From: Trichormus variabilis 0441
GTDB taxonomy: Bacteria > Cyanobacteriota > Cyanobacteriia > Cyanobacteriales > Nostocaceae
Reading direction: 5' to 3'
Assembly (NCBI RefSeq): GCF_009856605.1
Contig: NZ_CP047242.1
Location: 4,160,001 to 4,224,000, forward strand
Length of the DNA: 64,000 bases
Shown here in pieces: positions 44,855 through 54,782 of this stretch. Both the position numbers and the translations under genes were made by a program. Under the pieces are notes generated by a model. It was not told where the DNA came from. It did no database searches and was given only the letters and a program-made list of their open reading frames with translations. Position 1 is the first letter of the stretch. Each line of letters opens with the position of its first letter.

Positions 44855-47141
44855 AATAATTACCAATTGAAAAACCCCGACGTGTCGGTTTAATACTGGC
44901 CAATTTCACCTGAAATTTTACCTTATCACTCATTTCACCGCTTCTCGCCTCCAAAGTCCAGTTACCAGGACGCAGCGACCAAAATAAAGAATTAGCTGAC
45001 TGGGTATTCAACTTTTCACCGTTGAGCCACCACTCTATAGGTGTAGACTTACTTCCTACTAACTTAAATTCTAATTTTTGTTGTGCTTCTTCACCTGGAT
45101 ACAGTAAGAATAAATCGCCGTCATGAGGAGATAAAATTCTCAGGCTGCTGGTGGTAAACTGCGATCGCTGTTGCTTGGCTAACCACTCGTTATATTCTGG
45201 TGGTAAAGTAAACTGAGTGTCCCTTTCGTAGCTAATTTTATCTTCGGGATAGAAATATTCTTGCACTACGGAAGTACAGTCTGGTGTGGGACGTAACCCG
45301 GAAACTGCACAGATTGGTAGTTGCAATAAACCTGTTGGGGTGGGAAAACTAGCTGGTTCTTGATGTTCGTGCAGATGTAACATAATCCGATTCCACAAGG
45401 GGGCTGCACCCGTGACACCGGAAACTTGGCGCATGGGTTCACCGTTAAAGTTACCTACCCAGGTAGCGACGGTGTAATCAGTGGTAAAGCCGACTGTCCA
45501 AGTGTCACGGTAGTTGGAAGATGTACCAGTTTTCACAGCCACAGGGAAGGGTAAGTTTAATACTGAATCTACACCGAAAGCTGTGGCACGAGCATGGCTG
45601 TCGCTGAGGATGTTAGTGATTAATTGCCAGATTGTGGGGTTTGGGGGTTGGGTATGGGGGACTGGGGACTGGGAAAGGGTGGTGATTAAGGGGGTGGGTT
45701 GTCCTTGTCTTGCTATCGTTAGGTAGGCTTGGGCTAGTTCCCACAAGCTGACTTCACCACTACCAAGGGTTAAACCTAAACCATAGTATTCTGGGGTTTG
45801 CTTCAGGTGGACAAATCCCAGTTGATGCAGCCGTTCTAGGAAAGTTGGCACACCCACTTTTTCCAAGACGCGCACGGCTGGTACATTGAGGGAATTGGCT
45901 AAGGCGATGCGTACCCGCACTGGCCCAAGGAAGTTTTCCGTATAATCCGTTGGGCTGTAGAGTTGTGCGCCGGGGATGGCGTAATGGGTAGGGACATCTG
46001 CCAAAATAGTATTTGGGCGAATTAACCGCTTTTCTAAGGCTAATTCATAGACAAAGGGTTTCAGAGTAGAACCTGGTTGACGTAGGGCTTGAACTCCGTC
46101 GTTGCGTCCCAGTTGGGCTTGATTAAAGTAATCCGGTGAACCGACGTAAGCTAAAACTTCCCCAGTGTGGTTATCTATTACTAGTGCGGCTGCGTCATGA
46201 ACGTTATTGGCAAAAAGAGTAGAAATTACCTGCTGTACTTGTGCTTCGACGAATTGCTGCAAAGGACGATTGATAGTTGTGTGGATAACTGATTGATTTG
46301 TGTCAGCAGGACTGGGAGGAATTTGATTAACTAACCAAAATAAAAAATGCGGTGCGGCGATAATTCCTCGCTGGTTGGACTGAAACACAACTTTTTCTGA
46401 GGATGTGCGATATGCTATGTCCTTGCTCACATACCCTTCCTGTACCATCCGATTGAGGACGTATTTTTGTCGTTGCTTCAGACGTTCCCAATGTTCGTAA
46501 GGGTTAAAGTAGGTGGGATTATTGGGAATGGCGGCTAACAAACTAGCCTGGGCAAGATTTAACTCACTGGCTGGTATGGAAAAATAAGTGCGGGCTGCTG
46601 CTTCTACACCATATATATTCCCTCCCATTGGTAGGCGATTAATATATGCAGAGAGGATTTCATCCTTACTCATCCCGGCTGCTAACCGCCACGCTAGCCA
46701 AATTTCCTGCATTTTCCCTGACAAGTGGCGGGGGACTGGTTCTAACATCCGCGCTAACTGCATGGTAATTGTGGAAGCGCCGGAAACAATTTTTTTGGCG
46801 TGGATGGCTTCTTTGATGGCGCGGACAATTGCTTGCAAATCCAAAGCCCCATGATGGTAAAAGCTACCATCTTCGGCGGCTAAAATTGCTTGGATAAACT
46901 GGGGGGAAATCTGATTTAGGGGTACTACTGATGTATGCTCTTGGTCACGGGTGAGTATTGTTCCTAATGGTAGCCCATTGCGATCGCTAAATTGCATTGC
47001 TAGTTGATTTTGGGCAATATCTACGGCACGAATCGGCGCAAAATAAGGTGATAAGCGGATTAATAGGCATATTAACAGCACAGCTAGGATCACCTTACTA
47101 CTGTGCCGCATTCTGGTAAGCGATAGAGATATGAATTGCAT
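44853..47141 (-). CDS. pbpC: Penicillin-binding protein 1C
   Basis: The 762-residue bifunctional peptidoglycan synthase has one N-terminal membrane anchor (about 16-36). The GT51 transglycosylase domain (about 60-240) has catalytic Glu in ILAAEDGSFYHHGALD, with TITMQLARML. The transpeptidase domain (about 300-570) has SxxK in GSTLKP (Ser about 358), SxN in ANSLNVP and KTG in VKTGTS. A C-terminal BiPBP-type Ig-like domain (about 675-750) is the mark of PBP1C. The linker SPVPHTQPPNP (about 493-503) is encoded by an in-frame GGGGACT repeat. The gene is divergent from the alpha-2-macroglobulin-like gene, the same partnership as E. coli pbpC-yfhM. Confidence 0.95.
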   Translation of the reverse strand: MQFISLSLTRMRHSSKVILAVLLICLLIRLSPYFAPIRAVDIAQNQLAMQFSDRNGLPLGTILTRDQEHTSVVPLNQISPQFIQAILAAEDGSFYHHGALDLQAIVRAIKEAIHAKKIVSGASTITMQLARMLEPVPRHLSGKMQEIWLAWRLAAGMSKDEILSAYINRLPMGGNIYGVEAAARTYFSIPASELNLAQASLLAAIPNNPTYFNPYEHWERLKQRQKYVLNRMVQEGYVSKDIAYRTSSEKVVFQSNQRGIIAAPHFLFWLVNQIPPSPADTNQSVIHTTINRPLQQFVEAQVQQVISTLFANNVHDAAALVIDNHTGEVLAYVGSPDYFNQAQLGRNDGVQALRQPGSTLKPFVYELALEKRLIRPNTILADVPTHYAIPGAQLYSPTDYTENFLGPVRVRIALANSLNVPAVRVLEKVGVPTFLERLHQLGFVHLKQTPEYYGLGLTLGSGEVSLWELAQAYLTIARQGQPTPLITTLSQSPVPHTQPPNPTIWQLITNILSDSHARATAFGVDSVLNLPFPVAVKTGTSSNYRDTWTVGFTTDYTVATWVGNFNGEPMRQVSGVTGAAPLWNRIMLHLHEHQEPASFPTPTGLLQLPICAVSGLRPTPDCTSVVQEYFYPEDKISYERDTQFTLPPEYNEWLAKQQRSQFTTSSLRILSPHDGDLFLLYPGEEAQQKLEFKLVGSKSTPIEWWLNGEKLNTQSANSLFWSLRPGNWTLEARSGEMSDKVKFQVKLASIKPTRRGFSIGNY
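45657..45670. repeat. GGGGACT heptamers inside pbpC
   Basis: Two exact GGGGACT units (45657-45663, 45664-45670), with degenerate neighbours on both sides (TTTGGGGGTTGGGTATG before), lie in frame in the pbpC coding region. They are the intergenic STRR type also seen near 56982-56996. Confidence 0.7.
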
Positions 47142-47528
47142 CAGGGAGTACCCTGTTTAAGAAACTTGACTTTAATTTTGCCGTGGCGATGATATCTACA
47201 ACAGTGAATATGTCAATTCCTTAATAATCAATTGCAAAATAATTCATGGTTAAGAATTGTAGTTGTTTTTTGGAATTACTGGTTTTGATTGGTTATCTAT
47301 GTAGATAAATTTTGATTTTTAAACGCAGCGAAAAGTTCCTCGAAGCCGGGTTTCCCGGCGTAGGAAACTTTTCAAGACAGAGGAGTGCGGTGAACCAGCG
47401 TTGTAGGAGGGTTTCCCTCCGTAGACGACTGGTGAACCCGAAGGGAGGTTGGCGCGGAGGTGCGCGGAGTTTAAGAGAGATGGAATGAGACTAGTTGCTG
47501 TAATTTTTAATATTAAATTTATCAAAAT
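47142..47528. other. Divergent spacer of pbpC and the macroglobulin gene with a GC-rich repeat block
   Basis: About 387 bp. Positions 47142-47321 are AT-rich and probably carry the two promoters. Positions 47322-47475 are a GC-rich dispersed repeat with hairpins GCCGGG-TTT-CCCGGC (47345-47359) and GGAGGG-TTT-CCCTCC (47406-47420). It shares ACTTTTCAA and CAGAGG strings with 2626-2645. Confidence 0.55.
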
Positions 47529-50500
47529 ATGATTATTAGAATCTGTATACGGTGTTTTCTTGTTCTAACCTTGGTGTTAGGAACAGGCGGATGTAATTTT
47601 TTTGGTATTAACTCAGCTAGAGAACCATTACCAGCAGTCTCTCCACTCACACCGCCAAAATTACCGGATTGGATTGAACAAATTAGTCCCATCGGACAAG
47701 CCCAACCTCTGAACCAAATCCGTATTCGTTTTAAAGAGGCTTTAATACCAGTTGAAAGTTTGGATAGTCCAGAACAACAGCAGTTATTACAAAAGTTTGC
47801 CCTTTGGCCGCCATTACCGGGACAGTTTCGCTTTTTGACACCGCGCATGGTGGGTTTTCAAGCTGATAAAGCATTGCCAATAGCCACGAGATTGCAAGTT
47901 ACTCTTAAAGCAGGCTTAGCAGATTTAAAAAATCATCGTTTAAACAAAGATTTATCCTGGACTTTTAATACTCCATCTATCGATTTAACGAATTTACCTG
48001 GTGTGAATCCAATGGAAAAAGCTGATGCTGAACCCATTGATTTGCAACCGAAGTTACAATTTACATCTAATGTAGAACTAGATTTAGCTTCTGTACAAGA
48101 ACATTTACAGCTAATCCCAGAAGGTAAAAATGAGGGTTTGCACTTCCAGGTAACTTTGAATAAGGAAGAAAATCCTCTAAATAATGAAGAACCTCTCAAG
48201 AAATTTGACCCTTCAGCACGTAATTGGATTTATAATCTTAGACCTCAAAAAAATCTGGAAAAAGCCACCAGTTATCGTTTGGTATTTTCTCCGGGAATAC
48301 GTCCTGCCTATGGCAACCTAGCTACAGAAAAAGAATTTGCTAGTAAGTTATCTACTTATTCACCTTTGGCTTTTCAAAAAATTAACTTTTATGGACAACC
48401 AGATGCTGGGGGAACTTATGGAAGATTTATTAAAGGTAGTCCGCAGTTAGAATTTAATAATATTTTGGTAGCCGATTCAGCTAAAGCTAATATTCAAATT
48501 AGCCCAGCACCAAAAGATATTTCTAGGCTGTTACAAGTTAATGATGAAGATAGAATTATCGGGATTAATCCTTATGCCTTAGAACCTGCCAAGACTTATA
48601 CAATTACTATTGGCGAAAATCTCCAGGATAAGTTTGGACAGACTTTAGGTAAACCTGTCTCACTTAAATATGATACTGGAGATTTAGCTGGGGATATCTG
48701 GGTTCCCTCAGACTTGAATATTTTCCCTTCAGGTAAAGATTTACGGTTAAATATTAGTACTGTAAATTTACCAGAATCTAAATATAAGGCTGCTTATCGA
48801 GTAGTTAAACCAACAGATTTAGTCTATTTTAACTATGGTAATGATTTATTAACGAAACCTGCTGAATGGCAAAGCTTCCAGGTATCAGGTAAGAAAAATC
48901 AATCAGTTGATATCACTGTTCCTCTACGAGAAAGAATCAACGCTAAAACGGGAATGTTAGCTTATGGAGTACAAGCCCGTACTAATAAATATCAGGAAAA
49001 TGGTAAGGATTTGTGGAGAGAACCTACGACTTATGGTTTGGTGGAATTGACTAATTTGGGTGTATTTAGTCAATGGTTTCCTGAATCGGGGTTAATTCGG
49101 GTGAATCATTTAACAGATGGTGCGCCAGTAAAAGCGGCTGTTATAGAAATTTATCAATCAAAATTACAAGCAAAATCTCGCCCTGAACCTGTACCTTGTG
49201 CGACAGGGAAAACTGATGAAAATGGAACTTTTAGAATTAATCGTGCAGAATTACAGCAATGTACTGCTGGTAGCCAAAATTCAATTAAATCACCAGAATT
49301 ATTAGTAATTGCCCGTGAAAATGAAGATTGGGCATTTACTAGAACTGATGAATATAGCGGTGTTTATGGATATGGTATTGATGCAGGTTGGCAAGGTAAT
49401 AAACCTGAATCACGGGGAGTAATCTTTTCAGATAGACAGTTGTATCAACAAGGAGAAAAAGCTTGGTTTACTGGTTTTGCTGACTACTTACAAAATGGTG
49501 TAATCCAACAAGATAAAAATGCTGACTACCAAATAACATTGGTAAATCCTGATGGACAAAAGACCAGTTTAGGTACACAAACTACAAATGAGTTTGGGAC
49601 GTTTTCCTTAGAAATGCCCATCAATAAAACTCAAAGCTTAGGCTACTATACAATTCAAGGTAAAGGTAAGAACGGACAGGAAATTTCTGGAGAATTTCGG
49701 GTGGCTGAGTTCAAACCACCTAATTTTAAAGTCGAAGTCAAGTTAGATAAAGAATTTGCTTACATTGGTGATGATGTTGATATTAATGCTTCCAGTAATT
49801 ATTTATTTGGTGCGCCTGTAGAAGGTGGAGAAGCGAAATATTTTATTACTCGTCAACAAGCTAACTTCATCCCTAAAGGTTGGGAAGAGTTTACTTTTGG
49901 TCGCCAATGGTTTTGGCCGGAGGAAACCCCCACCATATCTAGTGATGTGTTGCAAAGTAATTCTCAGTTAAATACGAATGGTAAAAGTAGCCAAACGGTA
50001 AAGGTAGCTAAAGATTTACCGTATCCTATGACTTATCGGGTAGATGTACAAGTTGCCGATGTCTCTAATCTTTCGGTAGCTAATTCCCAAAGTTTTACAG
50101 CCTTACCAAGTAATCGTTTAATTGGCTTGAAAAGTAATTTTATTGCTGATGCAGGTAAAGCATTTCCTATAGAAGTAGTTGTTACTAAGCCTACAGGAGA
50201 AGTAATTGCAGGTCAACGAGTCCGGCTGGAATTGCAACAGATAAAATACAGCAGCGTCACTCAATTGGTAGAAGGTAGCGAAACACCAAAAAACCAAGTT
50301 GAATATAAAACAGTTGCCCAAACAGAAATTACATCTACTAGTAATTCGCAATCGGTGAATTTGACCCCAACTGAATCTGGTGCATATCGAATTAGAGTTA
50401 ATTTTAGTGATGCCAAAAATGAATTAAGTGCCACAGATTCACAAATTTGGGTGACTGGAGGAAACGCAGTCTTTTGGGGTACGCGAGATAAAGATGTTTT

Positions 50501-53249
50501 AGAAGTTAAGTTAGATAAAAAAGAGTATAAAGCTGGTGAAACTGCTACCGCTTTAATTCAATCTCCCTATGCAGATGCAGAATTATACTTTGCGGTGATT
50601 AAAGATAAACCCATTTATCAACAAATTACCAAAGTTCAAGGCAACGCACCACAAATTCAGTTTCAAGTTACGCCAGAAATGCTACCAAATGCAGCCGTTG
50701 AAGCTGTGTTAGTTCGACAAGGTAAACCTATTAGTCAGGTAGAAGTAGGAAGTTTAGATAACTTGGTAAAAATTGGCTTTACTCCTTTTAAAGTTAACCT
50801 AGAAGATAAGTATTTAAAACTGCAAGTTAAACCAGTCCAAACATCTTTAGAACCTGGTGCAGAAGAAACAATCCAACTGGAATTGAAGGATAATCAAGGC
50901 AATCCCACCAAAGGACAGTTTACAGTCATGGTGATAAATGAGGCGGTACTGCAACTTTCTGGTTATCGTCCGCCGAATTTAGTAGATACAGTTTATGCAG
51001 AACAGCCAATATCTACCCGCTTTACTGATAACCGTCCAGATGTGATATTACAACCGCAAGATATAGCAAAACCCAAAGGCTGGGGTTACGGCGGTGGTTT
51101 CTCCACAGGTGCAGCAAATACTCGCACCCGCACCAACTTTCAACCCTTAGCTTACTACAATGGTTCTGTATTGACCGATGCTAACGGTAACGCACAGATA
51201 ACCTTCAAATTACCAGATGATTTAACTACGTGGCGTGTGATGGCTGTGGCTACAGATGGAAACCTGCGTTTTGGCAATGGGGACGCGACATTTATCACCA
51301 CCAAACCCTTACTAACTAATGCCATCTTGCCACAATTTGTCCGTCCAGGCGATCGCATCCTCGCTGGTTTATCCGTCACTAATAACACCGGAAATCGAGG
51401 GAATCTCTCAATTAACGGTGAACTTAGCGGGACTGTGAAGTTTAACAGCAAAAATCCCACAACTACTACGTTGCAAACCCAAGCTGAATCTGCAACTCAA
51501 GCCTATCGCTTCCCAATGGTGGCGGATAGTGTGGGATTTGGTAAAGTTCGCTTCACCACTCAGCTAAATGGTACAGCCGATGCTTTTGAATTACCTCTGC
51601 AAGTAAAACCACTGGAAATCACCGAACAAGTAGTTGAGACTGGTGTCAGCCAAAAACAAATCAAAATTCCCTTAAATGTTGATAAAAATATCTTTCCCGA
51701 AGCCGGCGGTTTAGATATTCAATTAGCGAGTACTTTGATTCCCGAAATTAAAGCACCAGCAAAAGAAGTATTAACAGATAATGATTTGCCATTCACAGAA
51801 CCATCTGCAAGTCAATTAATCATTGCGACAAATTTACAAACTCTTGCCCAAAAATATGGTCAAACATTTGCAGAATTTAATTCTAGCCAACAGGCAAATT
51901 TAGCAGTTGAAAAATTGCGAAAACTACAAATCTCTGATGGTGGTTTTGCGGCTTTCCCTGGACAGGAAAAATCAGACCCTTGGGTTTCTAGTTATGCGGC
52001 TGAATCTTTAGTAAAAGCTAGTCAAGTCTTCCCCGACTTGGTTGACTCAGGAATGCTATCTCGCCTCAAAACCTATTTGCAAAAAGTTCTGGCAAACCCC
52101 GGAGAATATGATTTTTGCAAACAGCAACTATGTAAAAGGCAACTACAACTTAATGCTTTAATAGCCCTAGCAGAACTGGGAGATAAACGCAACACATTTC
52201 TAACAGATATTTATGAACAAAGTAACAAATTTGATTTAGTCACTCAAATTAAACTAGCGCGATACTTATCTCAATTCCCCGAATGGCAAGATGAATCTCA
52301 GCAATTGCTAAACAAGCTGCAACAAAACATCTATGAAACTGGACGCACAGCAGTTGTGAGTTTACCACCTAGTTGGGGATGGATGAGTTCACCAACCGCA
52401 GTACAAGCCCAAGCTTTACGCTTATTTATCGCCCAACAAAGCCAACCAAAACTAATAGATAAATTACTCCAAAGTTTACTTGCATTACGCCGGGATGGAA
52501 CATGGCAAACTGACTATAACAATGCCCAAGCACTAACAGCCTTAGTAGAATATAGCCAACTACAACCCACACCACCTAATTTTGTCGCCACAGTGCAGTT
52601 AGCCGGTAAGAAGTTAGGAGAAAATCGCTTTGCAGGCTATAAAAATCCCAGCCTCCAGCTAAATGTACCGATGAATCAACTACCCCGTGGTCGCCATGAT
52701 TTAACGCTACAAAAATCGGGTAATGGAACTCTACACTACTTGGTTGCTTATAACTATCGCCTGCAAGGAAATCAACCAGGACGCTTTAACGGCTTAAGCA
52801 TAACACGAGAAATAAGTCAAGTAAATGCAGAGAAAGTTTTACGAAAAACAGGTATTTACGCCCTCGATCAACCCTTGACTTTAGCTCCCGGACAAGTGTT
52901 TGATATTGGTTTAGAAATTATCGCCGATCGCCCGGTAGATCATCTAGTAATTAAAGATCCCCTACCAGCAGCTTTAGAAGCCGTTGACGCGAGTTTCCAA
53001 ACCACCACCGCCGCATTACAAGCAAAAGCCGATAGTTGGGAACTGGGTTTTAGGAATATTTATAGCGATCGCATTATCGCCTATGCCGACCACCTAGAAC
53101 CAGGAGTTTACAGCCTCCATTATTTGGTACGTTCTGTTACCCCTGGGACTTTTTCCTGGCCTGGTGCGGAAGTTCACCTGCAATATGCACCAGAAGAATT
53201 TGGACGCACTGCGGAAATGAAACTAATAGTAGAGGAGACAGAAAAGTAA
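47529..53249 (+). CDS. Alpha-2-macroglobulin family protein, thioester site absent
   Basis: The very large protein (1906 aa) begins with a hydrophobic signal and Cys (LGTGGC, about 22), so it is probably a lipoprotein of the periplasmic face, although the lipobox is not perfect. Ig-like macroglobulin domains follow. MG2-type is near 625-760 (SDRQLYQQGEKAWFTGFADY), the central A2M region near 1210-1290 (NGNAQITFKLPDDLTTWRVMA), and a terpenoid-cyclase-like helical domain from about 1405 (GLDIQLASTLIPEI) to 1640, then a receptor-like C-terminal domain. Where bacterial homologues have C-x-E-Q, this protein has FTEP (1422-1425), so no thioester can form. These proteins are proposed broad protease traps guarding the envelope; PBP1C lies divergently next door. 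Confidence 0.93.
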   Translation: MIIRICIRCFLVLTLVLGTGGCNFFGINSAREPLPAVSPLTPPKLPDWIEQISPIGQAQPLNQIRIRFKEALIPVESLDSPEQQQLLQKFALWPPLPGQFRFLTPRMVGFQADKALPIATRLQVTLKAGLADLKNHRLNKDLSWTFNTPSIDLTNLPGVNPMEKADAEPIDLQPKLQFTSNVELDLASVQEHLQLIPEGKNEGLHFQVTLNKEENPLNNEEPLKKFDPSARNWIYNLRPQKNLEKATSYRLVFSPGIRPAYGNLATEKEFASKLSTYSPLAFQKINFYGQPDAGGTYGRFIKGSPQLEFNNILVADSAKANIQISPAPKDISRLLQVNDEDRIIGINPYALEPAKTYTITIGENLQDKFGQTLGKPVSLKYDTGDLAGDIWVPSDLNIFPSGKDLRLNISTVNLPESKYKAAYRVVKPTDLVYFNYGNDLLTKPAEWQSFQVSGKKNQSVDITVPLRERINAKTGMLAYGVQARTNKYQENGKDLWREPTTYGLVELTNLGVFSQWFPESGLIRVNHLTDGAPVKAAVIEIYQSKLQAKSRPEPVPCATGKTDENGTFRINRAELQQCTAGSQNSIKSPELLVIARENEDWAFTRTDEYSGVYGYGIDAGWQGNKPESRGVIFSDRQLYQQGEKAWFTGFADYLQNGVIQQDKNADYQITLVNPDGQKTSLGTQTTNEFGTFSLEMPINKTQSLGYYTIQGKGKNGQEISGEFRVAEFKPPNFKVEVKLDKEFAYIGDDVDINASSNYLFGAPVEGGEAKYFITRQQANFIPKGWEEFTFGRQWFWPEETPTISSDVLQSNSQLNTNGKSSQTVKVAKDLPYPMTYRVDVQVADVSNLSVANSQSFTALPSNRLIGLKSNFIADAGKAFPIEVVVTKPTGEVIAGQRVRLELQQIKYSSVTQLVEGSETPKNQVEYKTVAQTEITSTSNSQSVNLTPTESGAYRIRVNFSDAKNELSATDSQIWVTGGNAVFWGTRDKDVLEVKLDKKEYKAGETATALIQSPYADAELYFAVIKDKPIYQQITKVQGNAPQIQFQVTPEMLPNAAVEAVLVRQGKPISQVEVGSLDNLVKIGFTPFKVNLEDKYLKLQVKPVQTSLEPGAEETIQLELKDNQGNPTKGQFTVMVINEAVLQLSGYRPPNLVDTVYAEQPISTRFTDNRPDVILQPQDIAKPKGWGYGGGFSTGAANTRTRTNFQPLAYYNGSVLTDANGNAQITFKLPDDLTTWRVMAVATDGNLRFGNGDATFITTKPLLTNAILPQFVRPGDRILAGLSVTNNTGNRGNLSINGELSGTVKFNSKNPTTTTLQTQAESATQAYRFPMVADSVGFGKVRFTTQLNGTADAFELPLQVKPLEITEQVVETGVSQKQIKIPLNVDKNIFPEAGGLDIQLASTLIPEIKAPAKEVLTDNDLPFTEPSASQLIIATNLQTLAQKYGQTFAEFNSSQQANLAVEKLRKLQISDGGFAAFPGQEKSDPWVSSYAAESLVKASQVFPDLVDSGMLSRLKTYLQKVLANPGEYDFCKQQLCKRQLQLNALIALAELGDKRNTFLTDIYEQSNKFDLVTQIKLARYLSQFPEWQDESQQLLNKLQQNIYETGRTAVVSLPPSWGWMSSPTAVQAQALRLFIAQQSQPKLIDKLLQSLLALRRDGTWQTDYNNAQALTALVEYSQLQPTPPNFVATVQLAGKKLGENRFAGYKNPSLQLNVPMNQLPRGRHDLTLQKSGNGTLHYLVAYNYRLQGNQPGRFNGLSITREISQVNAEKVLRKTGIYALDQPLTLAPGQVFDIGLEIIADRPVDHLVIKDPLPAALEAVDASFQTTTAALQAKADSWELGFRNIYSDRIIAYADHLEPGVYSLHYLVRSVTPGTFSWPGAEVHLQYAPEEFGRTAEMKLIVEETEK

Positions 53250-53277
53250 ATCAGGCGCGTCACTCCTCCACACTCCA

Positions 53278-53898
53278 CTAATTACCTAATTCCTGATACC
53301 TCTGCTGAAGATCAATAATTGTAAACACTGCCTCAAACTTCAAACCAACCGACTGATAAAACTCAGCCCCCCCTTGCTGTCTATCCACTAATGAAATGAC
53401 CTCATCAACAACGTAACCAGCCGCCCTCAGTCGGTCAACTGCTTTCATAGCAGATTGTCCAGTCGTCACCACATCTTCCAAAACCACCACCTTTGCACCC
53501 TCTAGTAGATTGGGGCCTTCAATATAAGCCTTAGTCCCATGACCTTTAGCTTCTTTGCGAATAATCAAAGCTGGTATTGGTCGATTTTCATAAGCAGAAA
53601 CCACACTCACAGCTGTCACAATTGGATCAGCCCCCAGTGTCAAACCAGCTACCGCTTGAGTATCTGGAGGTAACAGAGATAAAAGAATGCGACCAATTGC
53701 TAAAGCGCCTTGGGGGTGCAATGTTACCTGTTTGCCATTTATATAGTATGAGCTAGGCTGTCCAGACGAGAGAACAAAATCACCCTCTTTATAAGCAAGT
53801 TGACAAAGTAAATCCAGCAGTTTTTGGCGCAGAGTAGATACATCAGCAGTGGCTGCCCAAATATCTGACTGGGTAAGGCTTTCAGTAGAATACGTCAT
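53278..53898 (-). CDS. pyrE: Orotate phosphoribosyltransferase
   Basis: PyrE (206 aa) converts orotate and PRPP to OMP in UMP synthesis. Conserved parts: FVLSSGQPSSYYINGKQVTLHP (about 41-62), GLTLGADPIVTAV, IRKEAKGHGTKAYIEG (flexible catalytic loop with Lys), and the PRPP-binding VVVLEDVVTTGQSAMKAVDRLR. The N-terminus is about 20 residues longer than in many PyrE, but the first catalytic motifs are in place and ATG 53898 is the obvious start. It is convergent with the macroglobulin gene and divergent from the exported protein gene. Confidence 0.95.
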   Translation of the reverse strand: MTYSTESLTQSDIWAATADVSTLRQKLLDLLCQLAYKEGDFVLSSGQPSSYYINGKQVTLHPQGALAIGRILLSLLPPDTQAVAGLTLGADPIVTAVSVVSAYENRPIPALIIRKEAKGHGTKAYIEGPNLLEGAKVVVLEDVVTTGQSAMKAVDRLRAAGYVVDEVISLVDRQQGGAEFYQSVGLKFEAVFTIIDLQQRYQELGN

Positions 53899-53999
53899 TA
53901 CAAAACAGTAAAAGTTGTGCTACACCAAAGGTTGAACTCATGGGAGTTCTGAAATTAAGCATAAATGAAGATTTGCCTAAAAATTGAGGAGTAAAAAAG

Positions 54000-54434
54000 A
54001 TGGGTATAAAATTTAGACCCCTCAGTGGTTTTTTAGTGCTATTAGCTACGGCTATAGCCTTTCCTGCTGTAGCGACTGCCGAAACAGCAGCCCCCAACTA
54101 TGAAAGCACAAATGATGTATTTGAGCGAGCTTATTTTCGTCACGATCGCAACTTCTACGAAAATCTTACCCCCAAACGCCAGTTAGACGCATTTTTGGGT
54201 TCTGGTTCTGGTTTTCGCAATTCCTTCCCAGAAAATGAAATCGCCCGCGATGCCGAATTAGTTAACACACTCTACCGGGATGTCCTCACCCAACAATCAA
54301 TGAATGATCCCTATCTGCGGACACCGGATTTACCTAACCCTTACGGTACATCGTTACTCATGTCCCCGCAAATGAACGCCAACAAGTTGAGGATGGGGAC
54401 GGAATTCCGCTTTGAAACGGCACTACCCCGATAA
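54000..54434 (+). CDS. Exported hypothetical protein
   Basis: The 144-residue protein has a clear signal peptide (GIKFRPLSGFLVLLATAIAFPAVATAE, cleavage likely after ATA). A short acidic/aromatic mature part follows: STNDVFERAYFRHDRNFYEN, LDAFLGSGSGFRNSFPENEIARDAELVN, then TLYRDVLTQQ and PYGTSLLMSP. AGGAG lies 8 bases before ATG 54000. I do not know a function; the pattern is repeated in other cyanobacterial exported proteins as far as I recall. Confidence 0.75.
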   Translation: MGIKFRPLSGFLVLLATAIAFPAVATAETAAPNYESTNDVFERAYFRHDRNFYENLTPKRQLDAFLGSGSGFRNSFPENEIARDAELVNTLYRDVLTQQSMNDPYLRTPDLPNPYGTSLLMSPQMNANKLRMGTEFRFETALPR

Positions 54435-54475
54435 TCCGCCAGAGTTCATAACTAATAGTTAAAAGTCAGCCCTTA

Positions 54476-54496
54476 TTGACTTTTGACTATTGACTT
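54476..54496. repeat. STRR-like TTGACTT heptamer x3
   Basis: TTGACTT, TTGACTA, TTGACTT lie ten bases beyond the 3' end of the tRNA gene (on the tRNA's strand the sequence follows the gene). It could sit in the tRNA's trailer. Confidence 0.8.
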
Positions 54497-54506
54497 TTAA
54501 CAAAAT

Positions 54507-54578
54507 CCAGGGTGCAGGAGTTGAACCTGCCTTGGGCGAATTATGAGTTCGCTGCCTCAACCGCTCGGCCAACCCTGG
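54507..54578 (-). tRNA. tRNA with CAU anticodon, probably tRNA-Ile (lysidine type)
   Basis: The minus strand folds into a full 72-nt cloverleaf: acceptor CCAGGGT/ACCCTGG, D-arm GCC-GAGCGGTTGA-GGC, anticodon stem GCGAA/TTCGC with loop CTCATAA (anticodon CAT), variable loop CCAAG, T-arm GCAGG-TTCAACT-CCTGC. No CCA is encoded. The loop CTCATAA on a GCGA-type stem is that of bacterial and plastid tRNA-Ile(CAU), in which C34 is modified to lysidine by TilS. Elongator tRNA-Met usually has other loop bases, so Ile2 is favoured but not proven. Confidence 0.88.
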
Positions 54579-54782
54579 TTAAGTTCCAATTGTATCCTAG
54601 AGTGTCAAGCTTGTGTACCTTCTAAGATAATTTATCAGATTTTTATACTACATAATCTAATTATGGAATAGTGGGGACTATCATTAATTGAGTTATGTTA
54701 AGCATTGAGCTATACAGCTTCAACACTCTTAACATAGACCAGCTAATATAGACCAGCATTCTTCTGCAATCGCTTGTCAGCA

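Larger units (their letters stand above)
54435..54782. other. Spacer with a tRNA gene and a heptamer repeat
   Basis: About 348 bp. It holds the TTGACTT-type heptamers (54476-54496), the tRNA gene (54507-54578) and an AT-rich stretch (54590-54760) that must contain the promoters of the tRNA (reading left) and of the next gene (reading right). Confidence 0.6.

Noticed and set aside
54507..54578. Reading the CAU tRNA as initiator tRNA-Met
   Set aside because: The acceptor begins with a C-G pair (an initiator has an unpaired first base) and the anticodon stem lacks the GGG/CCC run; the loop CTCATAA fits tRNA-Ile(CAU) better.
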